From Paraescarpia echinospica (lineage: Eukaryota > Annelida > Polychaeta > Sabellida > Siboglinidae), in contig CM034536.1 in the NCBI GenBank assembly GCA_020002185.1, positions 16,911,955 through 16,975,954 on the forward strand: a DNA stretch of 64,000 bases. Direction: 5' to 3'. Made by a program: the position numbers and the translations under genes. Shown here piece after piece: positions 23,560-35,404 of this stretch; positions within the stretch are counted from its first letter, which is position 1; every line of letters begins with the position of its first letter. A model generated the notes under the pieces. It saw nothing but the letters and a program-made list of their open reading frames with translations, did no database searches and was not told the origin of the DNA.

Positions 23560-26005
23560 ATTGAATTACGTGATGTGCCTAGACTGATTATTTTCTTCGG
23601 GACGCATCAAGGGCAGATCTAGTTCGTTCCGCACTACACAAAACTGTTCCTAACAAGTGATGTTCTATCCTTCCCAAGCAACGGTTCCGCTCTGACAACA
23701 TTTGTGGTTTATCGGCGAGACAAGCAGTGTTGACATTATACAAACAACTGTTAATCCGGTTTCCCTAATCTTTTCGCTTGTTTGCGTTTGGAAAATGCAG
23801 CTGGACGCCACAAACGGCGTTGCGGATCAAAGCTATGGATTCAATTGCCAGATGCATTTAGTAAAACCACGAGGCAGTCGCTAGTGCCAACTAACTACGC
23901 CGGTGTGGAGTGCGCTTTGTTCTCTGGGTGAAGCGGGACCAAAGTAGTATTAGAATAATCTGTATGTAATAAAATAAACACGTGGTGGAATTCAATTCAA
24001 TTACCGGAGTTATTTGCGGATAGAAATATGTGTAAAAAAGTTTGCACATGTAGCTAGTATTACTTCTTGTTATTTAGCATACATTATACCATGTTTACCA
24101 TAAAGTTGTATTAGTTTTATTTTATTGACATGGATGTATTGTATATATTATTTGAAATGTATGGGTCAAATAAAACAAATTCTTCTTCTTCTAGTATTAC
24201 ACTGGAGTTGTTTCATATTAACATCCGAGTCAACCATTTGGCACACTGAGCTACAGTATTACATAGATGTTGCATTAAGGATACACCGTGATATTGGCTT
24301 ACGACTCCCTGCTGCACGTGCCAAGTTCTGACACGGTCCTACTTTCGGCCCGTGACCGGGTTGGTGCCGCATCTAAGTGCGTTGATATTATGTTTACGCC
24401 GAAAGCATACTTGGGTCAATATAAGACAATGGAACTTGTGTGAAAAGATCGTTGTTAGAGAGAAGAAAGAGCCGTTCTAATACATACAATCAGAACATAT
24501 ATTATATTTTATTCTAAATTTTATTTTACATTTTGAAATAAGGAATCTTACCATGCAAGTACGGTTCAATTAGGATGCTATTAGTGTGCAATGATGGTGC
24601 ACAGATCATGCATACTTGCATACCTGAGGGTGCAAAAAGGGTGCACAAAGTTCTGGGTACAATTTTGCACAACACCTAAAACTAACGTCGATTTGAATGA
24701 ACAGCCAATGCAAATCGAGCATGTGACATGGCATTCAAAGTCTCTGAAACGCGTTCAGTTGTTCCAATTGGTTCAGAGTTCACAGGAAAAATATCATAGG
24801 AGGTAGGTCAACATTGTGTTTAAATAAAATGCGACCATCGTAATTGTAAATATTTGAGCTTCGTGTGAAAAGTTATACGAACCTGATTTGCAACAAAACG
24901 TGGGCACTTTAGACCTTTAGACAGTCGACTGACGTAAATTGTTAATATTACCACATGTCCGTATCCATGCATTCAGTAACATTCATCGATTTCGACGATT
25001 GTGATCCGAATACGTTATGTTGCTATTCGCAGTGGTTGAGCAGTCCGATTACGAGAAACAATAGTGGGAGCTGGAGTCGCGCACAAACGTCGACTTTATA
25101 CCTACATTCTATCGGGCTCGTGGTTTCGAAGATTCACTGCGTCCGATGTTAAACATTTCGCGCATTTGGTGTATTATCCAAAAAAAATCCGAATACGCAT
25201 CATCTCTTGGGCCATTCTATGAACACGCCAACCCACACGCTATGCCACAAGTCATGTCATTTTTGTTTACAGCTAATTCAATACCGAGGAGGGCACCGTA
25301 TTTCATGAATTATGGTAATACGCGTGTTTAATAATTGGAAAAATCGTTATCAGATGCCAGTTTCCACTATGCTGACGGGTATTAGAGCCCCGGAATAAAT
25401 TGAACTGCACCGAGAAGCAAAACGAATATATGAATATATTTGCCATCGTTGCTGCCCCGACTATGTTGAATTCACTGTATGTGAGCACCAAAGCACCAGA
25501 CAATCGACAATAGTTTCAACTGAACATATCTCGTTTTGTTATTATTGACGGGCATAGCCAATTTATATTGAGCACTTATCAATGAAAAGGGATATTTAAA
25601 TAGGAAATACGAACTGTTTATTTCTCCCAGTGACGAATAGTATACACATACACAAACCACATTCATGCAATTGCGCAGAACATCACTTTCAGTGCAGAAG
25701 AAGAGCAATAACGGAACAAACTGTAGCCAATCACAACATTGGTTGTGTAAAATTAACATTAAAATTAGATGTTAGCCATAACACAAGATACTCCTACAAA
25801 GAACAACAATGACCGTTCTCGGAGGAGCAACAAACGTACAATTTCCACATTGTTTTATAAACATCTCCTTGACTGAGAATACATGAATCACTTCTCCAAA
25901 TGTAGATATAAATTGTGCTCATCTGTATTAATACCCATGTTAACAATTGTACGCATCATCACCAATCTTCGGTTCGCTAATGACACCAACAGGTGTAACA
26001 ACAAA
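23560..26005. other. No recognised gene
   Basis: Low-complexity AT-rich sequence. Short frames (for example 24955-25152 plus, 25472-25759 minus) show no motifs. Confidence 0.4.
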
Positions 26006-26009
26006 AGAA

Positions 26010-26122
26010 TAAAAGGTAAGTTATTATATAGCGCAGTATCCAGTCCTCAGGACTGCTCAAAGCGCCTTATACTTCACTCCCTGGCTGACCTATTCAATCG
26101 AACACCATCTCAACTTCTCTAG
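26010..26122 (-). mobile_element. SINE 3' half, split by the RTE-like insertion
   Basis: Tail AGTTATTATATAGCGCAGTA through TCGAACACCATCTCAACTTC. It stops at CTTCTCT, exactly where the segment at 27.05 kb resumes the family sequence. Confidence 0.7.
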
Positions 26123-26130
26123 TAAGAGGA

Positions 26131-26860
26131 ACTTGTTAAACTGGTGAACCGACTGAATAAAACATCAGCTAGATATGGGATGGAAATTAGCGCAGACAAA
26201 AACAAGTTAATGACAATCAGCAACAATGCAATGAGGTCCCGGATGACTGCCAACGGACAAGAACTGGAGAGAATAAAACAGTTTAAATACCTCGGAGCCA
26301 TTGAATCCTTGCGAGGTCTGCACAAATATCAGCCGCAATGGTGAAACTGAAACCAGTTTGGAGAGACAAGAACATAACATTGAAATCAAACATGCACTAG
26401 TCCTTTCCCTCTTCCTATGTACAATATACCATCTTCCTATGTACAATATACCATCTTCCTATGTACAATATACCATACAAGAATCGTCGGCATCTCCAAC
26501 ACTGATCTTATCACCAATGGATAAATAAGAAAAATCATCACTCAGCACGTGTGTCACTACGAAGACCTTCTGACCACTGTGAAGAAGAGGAAACTGAGAT
26601 GGTATTGGCATTTAACACGATTAAGCTGGATCACAAAAACAACTTCAAGGAACAATGTCGGGGAACAGAAAACAGGGAAGACAGCGGAAGAGATGAACAG
26701 ATAACATAGAAGAATGAACTGTGAAGACCTTCGCTGAAACCCAGGCAATGTCACACCACCACAAAGACTGGAGTCGACTACTGCAACATCCATCGATGCA
26801 ACGGCCTTACGACCCATGTGGGTTACGGAATCAGTAAGCAGTAAGTAACAATTATATATT
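26131..26860 (+). mobile_element. RTE-like LINE fragment (end of reverse transcriptase plus C-terminus)
   Basis: The plus strand begins with a reverse-transcriptase thumb-type stretch: SARYGMEISADKNKLMTISN at about 26163-26222, then QELERIKQFKYLGA at 26258-26299. It then breaks into several frames. A later part reads TTVKKRKLRWYWHLTRL near 26572-26622 and ends GNVTPPQRLESTTATSID near 26745-26798. This order matches the C-terminal half of RTE-type LINE proteins often mislabelled as host proteins. Within it, a 22-bp unit (CTTCCTATGTACAATATACCAT) is repeated three times at 26410-26475. Stops and shifts make it dead, and the central domain with YADD is absent. Confidence 0.7.
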
Positions 26861-27051
26861 TGGTTATGCATTATTTTGCCAAATGTGACAGTTTGCTATT
26901 TCAAAATTATTTCTATGTGATTATATATAACGCATGTTGACGTAATGCCAAAATTCAATGTAAACGGTGAATTGGTGTACATCTTATTGTCCACACTGTT
27001 TCGGTATTGTTTATTGTACCTGGTACGTTATAGCAATCATACTTGTTCGGC

Positions 27052-27190
27052 TACGCTGCAATTAATGCGCGAAGACTATTCGTACACAAATATCCACCAC
27101 TTTCCATAGCCAGGGACTCATTCACGCAGCTGAGTGAAGAGGAGCAACGTTGAGTGAACGAACTTGCCCAATATTCGACAGCACAAGATT
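27052..27190 (-). mobile_element. SINE 5' half, continuation of the split copy
   Basis: Starts TACGCTGCAATTAATGCGCG and continues AATATCCACCACTTTCCATA, GGGACTCATTCACGCAGCTG, and AACGTTGAGTGAACGAACTT. This is the part of the SINE missing from the piece ending at 26122. It fades before the tRNA-like head. Confidence 0.65.
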
Positions 27191-27794
27191 CATGGTCGGT
27201 TTCCTCAACAAATATCGTATTTCCCTGAGTTTCAGTAAACAGTGGGTTTCTGGACTTTGCAGTGTACCGACTAACATAAAAATTGCTACTTCACTCGTAA
27301 TTACAAACGCAGCACGTGTGAACAAAAGCTTGGATATGTGAGGAATATGTTACAATATTGGTTATACCGAAGAATATGTTTTGCAACAGGTATATCCTAC
27401 ATGTTGGACAACGACGGTGGAGGACATTGACATCGAATCATACTAAGTCAACAGTGCGTTTGTATCAATGGCTATGCGTTCAGATGCTACGCAGCATCGC
27501 ATGGAGTTCAAACCGCTAACAACAACAACAGCGACTTTATGAAACCTAGGTATGACACATCTCAGAAGCAGTTACTTTCAGACTGAGTTTCTGTCCCTCG
27601 CGGATATATATTCAGCGTTATTGTGAGCTGCCCTCTGCTGTCACGTGACGATGTTCGTTGTGACTTGCTTTTATCAAAGAGAGCACAATTCTACCATTTT
27701 CCTGCACCTATACGCTGGACTAAAGTTTGAAGCCATTGTTTCTGTTGATGGATGGGTGTCACCCCATTTGAATTTTCTTCGCCAGATCTGATTT

Positions 27795-27900
27795 AGGGAT
27801 CATCTCAAAACGTTGATGTCCAATAGCAGACGAAATTACTTTCAACTGGCCTCCGCCCCCCACCCCCTCCCCTCAGACGAAAGTGTGTAAGGGGTCATGT
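27795..27900. repeat. Palindromic MITE-like repeat, copy 2
   Basis: GGGATCATCTCAAAACGTTG then ATGTCCAATAGCAGACGAAA is an inverted copy of the right end of the element at 28.39-28.50 kb. Confidence 0.55.
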
Positions 27901-28384
27901 TCTAGTTAGACTTCCTGTTTGGTTACGAAAAAAAGTGCAGTGTATTTTTGAGAAATGTTTTTTTTAACAAAATTCACATGCTATGACATAAGTGCATTTG
28001 AGTAGGCAGATTTTACTGTGTGATTGTAGAAGGTGTTGACTGTAACACGGTGGATTTCTAGATGATTTGAATAAGCGGAAGGATATTTGGCAGCAATTTA
28101 CCTGTGTGTCCTGTTTGCGGAGTAATGCTTGCCGGCATTTGTAAATATTGACGGGTGTCACACATACAGGCATTTTACGAGAGCTAGAAGTATGCAATTT
28201 TTGTTAAAATCTATCAGCATGTCAACGAGATGATGATATCAGCAGGTGAGAAGTTTAAGACATTTTGTAGGTCATTTTTTCTTATAATCAGACAAAACGT
28301 TAACATGACCGCCAATTGGAAAACCATCTGTGTATTGACCCCGTAAACTTCGATGCAATTATATCAGTGTATTAACAGTATTGG

Positions 28385-28503
28385 TCAGAAGCATAAAATA
28401 TTGATGTTCGACGCCAGACGAAACTGTCTCAGACCACCCCTTCCCAAACGAAAGTAATTCTGTCTGATGTTGGACATCGAAATTCTGAGATGATCCCTTA
28501 CTT
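28385..28503. repeat. Palindromic MITE-like repeat, copy 1
   Basis: The left half ATTGATGTTCGACGCCAGAC and the right half (GTCTGATGTTGGACATCGAA) are imperfect inverted copies. Between them are CAGACCACCCCTTCCCAAAC and GAAAGTAATT. Related copies lie at 14.26 and 27.80 kb. Confidence 0.6.
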
Positions 28504-28754
28504 TGTCCAGCACAGTAACACATGTTGCGGCCCGAGTTAACTCGAAGTTTTCCTACAGCTGTAATTGGAGCGAACGGGTTGGTGTGTTCTTTGAGCATGG
28601 GTATCAGTGATCTACTGGCGTTGCGTATGTATGTTTGATGACAGGCCGGTCACACTATTTCGTATACCAGCCCGCACGTGGTGTTCTTTCCGGTTTTACC
28701 CTTTTTGCTACTCTAGATCTTATGGCGCTATGTTGCTTGAGGTAAGTAATTAGT

Positions 28755-29445
28755 GTGTGCACATCGTTATACTGCGCTTTTGGACCAGCGTTAGATATGG
28801 CCGTGACATTTCATTTTTTCTTTGGGAGCCAAGTTGGGCACCCGCTGTGGCGGCCATATTAAACAAATCCAAGATGGCCGCCGTCCGGAGTAAGGCTGTG
28901 CAATGACTTGAGAACTAAAAGTAGTAGAATCATAAATGAGACCACATTTTAGGGATTTTCGGGGGGTGGAGAGAATCCATTTCCGCTGTTATTTGCCGAT
29001 TCTATGTCAATGTCACGTGATAATGTTAAAGTCAAGGTCATTGTGGCCCAAAATGTGGATATTTCGAGTCAAGAATGTACTGTAGCATATATATTCAACA
29101 TCTTAGTGTCATGTTCCATCTACAAAATTGGCTTAGGTGGACTAAAAATGAACTTGGAATGAATTTGGGCTAAAAGTCACTCCAGTCAATGTCAAATTTG
29201 TCAATAAATGCGCTAAAACCCATGTATATGTTGATTATTCAATTATTGATCTTACTGCGTGAATAGGTTGTTTTACTATAATGTTGGAACCGATGCCGAA
29301 AGGCGAAGGACGAGGTCATATAAAGAAGATCAAGGTCAACTTCAATATAATCCTTTATTATAGAACCTTCTCATTATGTACAACTGATCATGTAACCCAA
29401 TCCAAAAACAGGAACGATATTAACATTCTAGAAATAAAAACCGAC
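28755..29445. repeat. Left arm of a long inverted repeat
   Basis: About 0.7 kb mirrored, with divergence, by 38646-39205 plus 31700-31807. Paired landmarks include TTTTGGACCAGCGTTAGATA (28781) against TATCTAACGCTGGTCCAAAA (39175), CCAAGATGGCCGCC against GGCGGCCATCTTAGATTTG, and TTATGTACAACTGATCATGT (29375) against the inverse of a block near 31765. Confidence 0.75.
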
Positions 29446-29587
29446 AATCACACTTGATCCCTCTGACACGTTAAAACCCAAGTTGCCTGATAGCTACGTT
29501 ATTGTTCCTCCTGTCGAAATCAACAAAAACTACATTTTCCTGCTTAGGCGCGGCGAAGGAAACGTTCGTTCCCAGTGCTAGTAAAAG

Positions 29588-29873
29588 TTAAGTTCTTACA
29601 TGGCGCAGTATCCAGTCCTCAATACTGTTCAAAGCGATTTACAATTTAATCCCTGGCAGATCAGCCACGTTGCAATTAATGCGCGAAGACTATTCAAACA
29701 TAAAGATCCACCACTGTCTATAGCCAGGTTATCATTCATACAGCTGGGTGAACTGGAGCAACGTAGAGTGAACGAACATGACCAGGGTTCGACACCGTAA
29801 TATAGGATTCGAACCCGGGTTCTCTCGGTCGAGAGTCCGTAGCTCTAGCCACTGTACCACTGCGCTCCACAAA
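29588..29873 (-). mobile_element. Full-length tRNA-derived SINE
   Basis: On minus, a tRNA-like head (A-box-like GGTACAGTGGCTAGAGC, B box GGGTTCGAATCC) is followed by the family body and the tail TTTGAACAGTATTGAGGACT then GGATACTGCGCCATGTAAGA. A 'GCGCTATATAAG'-type tail is typical of SINEs mobilised by CR1/L2-clade LINEs, several of which are in this window. It is the most complete copy here. Confidence 0.82.
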
Positions 29874-29989
29874 GAGTAAGGAAGCAAAACGTGGCGCGTG
29901 GCTATCGCATGTTGCAGGAGTGTTGGAGAAGGGTGAGCTGGAGAAGGGTGATTGGTAGTAGTTGTAGTAGTAGCCATGTCCCTGTGCCC

Positions 29990-31520
29990 CATCCACGAAT
30001 TTGGCCTGGCCCTTCACAAGGAATACGTATAGACACGGCTAGACAAGATAACTATTCCTCTGTCAGACATGACAAAGATGTTTACTTTCGCCAGCCGTCC
30101 CGACCCCCGAAAGAAAGGAAGCAAAGTTGAGATACGGAAACAAAATACCGTGCCCAACTCTTCCTTTCTCTTCAATCACATCCGGATGCGGACATGGCTG
30201 AATTCTTCAAATTCGAGAGCCTCCTCCATCAAACTGAAGTTCGCTCAAGTCGGACATCCTCGCGTGCGTCAACGCGCCAACCGGCCGCGCCAATCCAGCC
30301 AGACATACGACAGTTCAAGTGCTCGACATGGCTGCCGCCATCCACATGGTGCATCCGACCAGACCGGCAATATTCGCAGAGTATGTACACCTACACATTG
30401 TGCCTTTCCCGAAAGCTCAGATGACCGCCACGGTTGGACGCATCAGTCTAGGACAACTATCCCGTACAAAGCCTGAAATCACTGACGCAGCATTGTCGTG
30501 GGACAGGTGCACGTACTCTAGTCGAACCAGATGGCGACGGTAGCACGCCCATCCTCAAAAAGGACTGGCAATCGTACTTGAAAAATTAGGAAAAAAGAGC
30601 TATTTTCTTTGTTAGTAAATGGCAGGCTAAGACTGACATGGATAAAAGACTCCTCCTCAGCACCGAGTCTGAGACGGTGCTCTCCAACAAGCCGTTCCAT
30701 GTATTAGAACCCCCAGCCCTGTAACCATCAAGAGGCAGACACGCGTATCATCCTGCATCTAGCTCATGCCTCGTCTTGGGGTCATAAGAAAGCATTCATA
30801 CGCTCTTTCGACAGCGGCATCGTTGTTCTTGCTGTCGCTTTCTTTGGACAGCTTGTCCTTTCAGGGATTCGGATTGGCTTTGGTAGTGGTAAAAAGACTA
30901 CCGAGATATCCCGATGCACAGCTCAGTCCATCGAAGTCATTGGTTCAGGCTCTGACGAGATGCTCTACGACCTCTTAGTCTCACGGTTACGACGAGAAGA
31001 TGGCGTGGGCTGCATGGAATAGTACATTAGGCCTTAGAGAGACGATGATCTCGCTGATTGAAGATCCGTAGGCTTCACTCAGTTCCCAAGCAGTGCATCG
31101 AGCATTTCGTTGTGGTCATCAGCATCATCTGCAACTGTCAACGATGCTAGGCATCATCTGTTCTCCAATGGCAGTCGTTCGCTTGACAATATGTCGTCGA
31201 CCCAGGCCGCTCTCTTCGAACATGTCTAGAGGTCCTTGTTCCAAGCCTGTTTCATCTGGAAGCAGTCAACCGCTTGCCACCAGGCAATTTCTGTCTTTGG
31301 TCAATAGGGATGGGAATAAAATGGGCGTGGCAAGCAATAGCTCCCTTTCTGGACAACTCTCGCCGACGCAGGTATGGCTTGTGTCCTCCTACTACAATAT
31401 GGCTACACGAAACTTGCAAGGGGAATCACACGTGCTGCGGGACTGGCCTTCGTTTCACGGCATTGTGCAAGAGCGAGGGTGGCTGCCTAAACAATGATGG
31501 CAAAGATGCTAACTATTGAA
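29990..31520 (+). pseudogene. Pseudogene of a multicopy cysteine-rich-tail protein family, C-terminal half
   Basis: Hopping between frames, the plus strand reads a protein that recurs in many invertebrate genomes without an assigned function. Landmarks are MLDMAAAIHMVHPTRPA (30319-30369), LLLSTESETVLSNKPF (about 30650-30697), HKKAFIRSFDSGIVVLAV (about 30783-30836, an acidic-residue block), ARHHLFSNGSRSLDNMSSTQ (about 31143-31202), LPFWTTLADAGMACVLL (about 31342-31392) and a final GGCLNNDGKDANY with a stop at 31519. Intact members end in a CXC-like cysteine-rich tail; here it is largely lost. At least six frame changes and internal stops make it dead. It sits inside the inverted repeat 28.76-39.2 kb. 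Family identity is from memory of its motifs; the biochemical role is unknown. Confidence 0.75.
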
Positions 31521-31524
31521 CCAC

Positions 31525-31560
31525 GACTAATGGATGGATGGATAGATGGATGGACGGACG
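31525..31560. repeat. ATGG/ACGG microsatellite
   Basis: Short run of ATGG units immediately after the pseudogene stop. Confidence 0.8.
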
Positions 31561-31699
31561 GTATATGGTATTGTTTAGGTACACTCATTGTAGGTTTCGT
31601 TTCGACCCATTGAAGCGGTGATTTATAACTATTTAAAAATATTATATGTACATAATAACAGTTGAAACAAAATGTAATTGAATTTGTGTATCTAACTGA

Positions 31700-31807
31700 C
31701 ATATCATTACTATTTCTAAAATAATAGTATCGTTACTATCGACTGGGCTACATTCCCAGTTGTACATAACGAGAAGTCTCTATAATAATTGATGCTATTG
31801 ATCTTAA
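31700..31807. repeat. Right inverted-repeat arm, outer piece left of the Kolobok-like insertion
   Basis: The inverse of this stretch ('...ATTATTATAGAGACTTCTCG', 'TTATGTACAACTGGGAATGT') matches 29360-29445. The arm then resumes at 38646 on the other side of the transposon. Confidence 0.65.
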
Positions 31808-32267
31808 AGGGGAAATGAAATGCAGCTGTTTCATGCTACATATTGATATATATATACTATATAAGTATACATTAATGGTAACAGAAACGTACACATTTAT
31901 AAGACAAACTGAAAAAACGATTTTGTTCGATGCCTAAATCGTCGCTATAGAGCACTGCGTATCGCCATCTTTGTTCCAAACGAGTGGTTTGATTTACTCC
32001 TATCTAATCCATGTTAAATTTCGGGTTTTTTTGGTTTACTTCATTAGTAGACATTTATGTGCGAAAACAAAGATATGGTGCCCTATTATACACGATAGGT
32101 GTTCTATAGGTCAACAAATAATTTGTATACGCGTTCGAAATAAAAAGGTGAAATTAAATTGCAACGATTTATAACCAAAGAAAACGTTGTTAACGTCGCA
32201 CTTCCCGAACGAAGATTTTAGCTGCCAGAAGGGGGCGGTGCTTTCAAAGCAAAGGTCAGAATATTAG

Positions 32268-32765
32268 ATGCGCGCGCATACCGGGATTATTTTTATTTTG
32301 TTGTTTACAAAGACGTCGAAGGATTTTGGTAGAGACGAGTTATTAAAAGTGATATTTAAAACTTCCGTATCACTTTGGGAGAAAATCGATACGACAGATG
32401 AAGACTCTAGTTCGACTTGTCACTCGGAAATTACAGTTGGTACGGTTGACACACACAAAGTCAAAGAGCCTGTGCCATACGGGTGATACGGGTTTTACCC
32501 AGTGACAGTGTGCGATCCACGGTCCGATAATGTCCGGCCCCGGGTGAGGTTCCGTTGTGGGAGTCGGACAGTGACAGTTGGTCTATCGACGACGAAGACG
32601 TTACACGACTTAATAATGTCGCATAGTGTTTGTGTGGGCACTGCGTCCCAATGTCGACGCACATCGAGTCGCTGTGCTGTAGAGAGATAGCTGCCGTACA
32701 GCACCGTATGACAGACCTTGCAGATGCCTGCATTACCGACTATGAGTATGAGTGACGACTTCGAA
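32268..32765 (+). pseudogene. P2X7-receptor C-terminal-like zinc-binding domain, first part (transposon-borne)
   Basis: An acidic Ser/Asp-rich leader (KIDTTDEDSSSTCHSEI near 32385-32430, then SDSDSWSIDDEDV near 32567-32605) precedes CLCGHCVPM (about 32627-32653), ESLCCREIAAV (about 32664-32696) and DACITDYEYE, with a stop near 32754. The C-x-C-G-x-C, 'ESxCCRE' and 'CIT' blocks are hallmarks of the intracellular tail domain of vertebrate P2X7 receptors. That fold is also found in stand-alone and transposon-encoded proteins. The reading frame carries a TAG just before CLCGHC and changes frame earlier, so it is not functional. It lies in the left third of the Kolobok-like element. No P2X channel portion is present. 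Confidence 0.65.
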
Positions 32766-33367
32766 ACGGTTTGCACCAACAGGGCGGGGTTGGAACTTGG
32801 AAGTCGGTCTGTTGTCATTGTATGATTTGCGTGCAGACTCGTTGATTCGACAAATAGCTAGTAGGTAAGTACTATGTAGTTCAACAGATATCGAATCATT
32901 ATTCTAGCAATAACTATTTCAAACTTAAATAGAGCAATTATACTTGTTCCCACCTCAAATGTTCAGGTTCATTCTATCTTCGTAAAATAATATGTCTATG
33001 ATTTTCATCAAACCATTTTTGATCATTTTCTTAATAAACTTGCTTTTATTCTTGACAGGACGTGTGCATCCTTTTTATACAGTTATTTAATTCCTATTTA
33101 AAAGTGTTCAAGCTACTTGCTTAATTTATATAAAAATGTAGACAGGAGTTTTTAATATAATAAAAATTATATATATATATTATGTGTGTGTGTTATCAAG
33201 ACCACATCATGAAATGTAGTCTTACAATCATAATTATTACAGCCCTTCACAAACAAATAAACCAATTCACTGAATTCATGATGCGATATTGATAAAACAA
33301 AGTTTTGCCAGTATAACAATAATTAGAAGATAACGGTTGTTTATTATCAACTAATGCAAATAAATGA

Positions 33368-33545
33368 ACTTTCAGAACATATCGATTGATTCGATTAGCC
33401 GCATAACGTCACTTCACGTTGTGGTCAAGGGAGAAACTTGGAAAAGGCAACAGACATGTTATACCAGCCTGCGCTGTATCCAGAAGCGAATGGGGTTTAT
33501 GAAAATTTCAGCTATGGACATTGCACTATACAGGTGAGTGTACAG
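33368..33545 (+). pseudogene. P2X7-tail-like domain, last part
   Basis: After an acceptor-like TTTCAG (33376), one frame reads TYRLIRLAA, a stop, RHFTLWSREKLGKGNRHVIP, then ACAVSR, and later LWTLHYTGE. This matches the end of P2X7-tail domains, in which a 'YR...W...RHV-IPACVV-RIR' block is followed by a YTG motif. Together with 32268-32765 it forms one two-exon remnant. Stops after LAA and after SEWGL show decay. Confidence 0.6.
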
Positions 33546-34639
33546 TGAAAATAAAAACCCTGGACAAGTAAGATTAGATTGACCAAAAGGTAGAATGAAT
33601 TACTCGGTGCCTTCTTATCCCATTTTTGGAACAACAATGTGATCTGTAGTGTCTTGCATGTCCCTGTTCATAATTCGATTTGTAATACTGAAGCCAACAT
33701 GAAATATATCAACAGTTTATTCATATGGAGAAACAATTCACAAATAAATAAGACTACATGGCAAACTGTGCCAATGCATTAGTCAAATTCACACACCAGT
33801 TTTCAATGTTTCTTTCAGTTGATTCACTTCACACTGTGACACATTTTAATCTAACTGTATTACAATTTGGGTCTGTGCCAGTCCTGTGCACATATAGTAC
33901 ATCAATAAGTAACATGTTTATTGATGATAAACAAGTACTTATTATTGAAGATACAGATCCAAAGCTTGTAGTACTAGTTTCAAAATCTATCAAGTGCCTC
34001 CAAATGGATTCATTTAGATTTATGGCACTATATAAGTGTTCTTTTTATTATTAAGTACTTTTTGAGATGTTGTTTTGTGATAATGTCAAATGTAGTACTA
34101 ACAATGACGTATGAATATATATAAAAAACGTATAGCTGAATCCTTTGCTGCTTCATTAGTTTGTAGCACACAGTGTGATGTTTGAGAAATGGTGGTCTGT
34201 TGCAAAAAAACTCACTATAAGTAACATGTTTGGACTTGGTTAAACTATTCCAGTAAATTACATATACCCAAAGTTCCCTACATCGAATAGTGTCTAATAA
34301 AACACATTGCATACCACAACTAGGATACAAGCTTTCAAGTGGATGTTCCTTACTTTAGGAGGTCCTATACAGTAGTGAAAATCCATTTTGCCTAAAACGT
34401 TTCTCTATTTCTGCCAGTTAAGTTCAAACAATGTTATTTAATCATATAAATCCATTGTCATTTGAAATTGGATGTCGTATCAATTTGGTGGCACTAAACC
34501 GAATTGATACGGATACAACTAGTTTTCCTTAAAGCGGGTTCTTTGCTTTGCCACAGCCTCCTCTTTTGCTGTTTTTTTTATGCCTGCATGCTCTGCTAGA
34601 GTTACCTCCTTACTCGATGTCGCAACTTGGAGCATACTT

Positions 34640-34805
34640 CACAGCTTTGGGTCTCTCGTGCATCTAGCTGCAATGCCCTCTAGAATTTCTCCTCGGAAGC
34701 TGTAGTCCTTTGACGCCATCACTTTCTTCACTACATACCCAGCAGACTTTGAATACTGCAGCTGATACCGTAGCTTGTTGTCTGCTGTTTTCACCCGCTG
34801 ATTGA
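34640..34805 (-). pseudogene. Kolobok-like transposase, last exon remnant
   Basis: The minus strand reads RVKTADNKLRYQLQYSKSAG, then VKKVMASKDYSFRGEILEG (about 34730-34670) and ends near RDPKL. Kolobok-type transposases end with a similar 'K..W.V.P....KDYSY...L' block. It follows the larger exon at 35.41 kb across a short intron-like gap. Confidence 0.55.
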
Positions 34806-35404
34806 ACAAATGATAAATATAAAATCAGTATAACAATAGAAATATCTGAAGAATAGCTGGCTATAGCTGTAACATGCACACAGTAAACTAAACAGCTTGA
34901 AATCAAACGGCTAATGTCATTTTTTAATCGGTTCCTAATTCTGCCATCATTTTCAACTTCCAAGGAATTCCACTATACATTCAAATATTTATTATTGAAT
35001 CATATATATATATATATAATTTATATATAATGATGTTTATATTTATTATATTATATATGCATAAGTTTATATTTCAATAAGCAATTCCAAAGCATACCAT
35101 TCCAATTCGATTTATATATAATTAAACAATTCAAGTAACAGTAAACAGATATCCTCAATTTTAATTATTTTATCTGTTGTTTGCAAGCATACTCTTGTGC
35201 AGTGAGATTGTATTTTCGAAACTGTATTCCTAACATTGTTTTGCTATTGAGTACAGGCAGGGATTTTCAGCCATTTCAGTTTATTTCCTAATGCGCTACT
35301 GGATTTCTAAAGTGTGCAGCTTTGTCAAGCAACTGATACATTATTTTGTAACATAAAATGTCAACACTATTGATGAATGATATCACAAGCCTTACCTTGT
35401 ATTT

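Noticed and set aside
22421..23560. 379-codon plus-strand frame rich in Ser, Thr, Pro, His
   Set aside because: Product of the CCCGTCCA minisatellite; several frames are open at once.
29812..29870. tRNA gene suggested by A- and B-box-like sequence
   Set aside because: It is the head of a SINE whose body and tail follow; no cloverleaf with proper acceptor pairing is evident.
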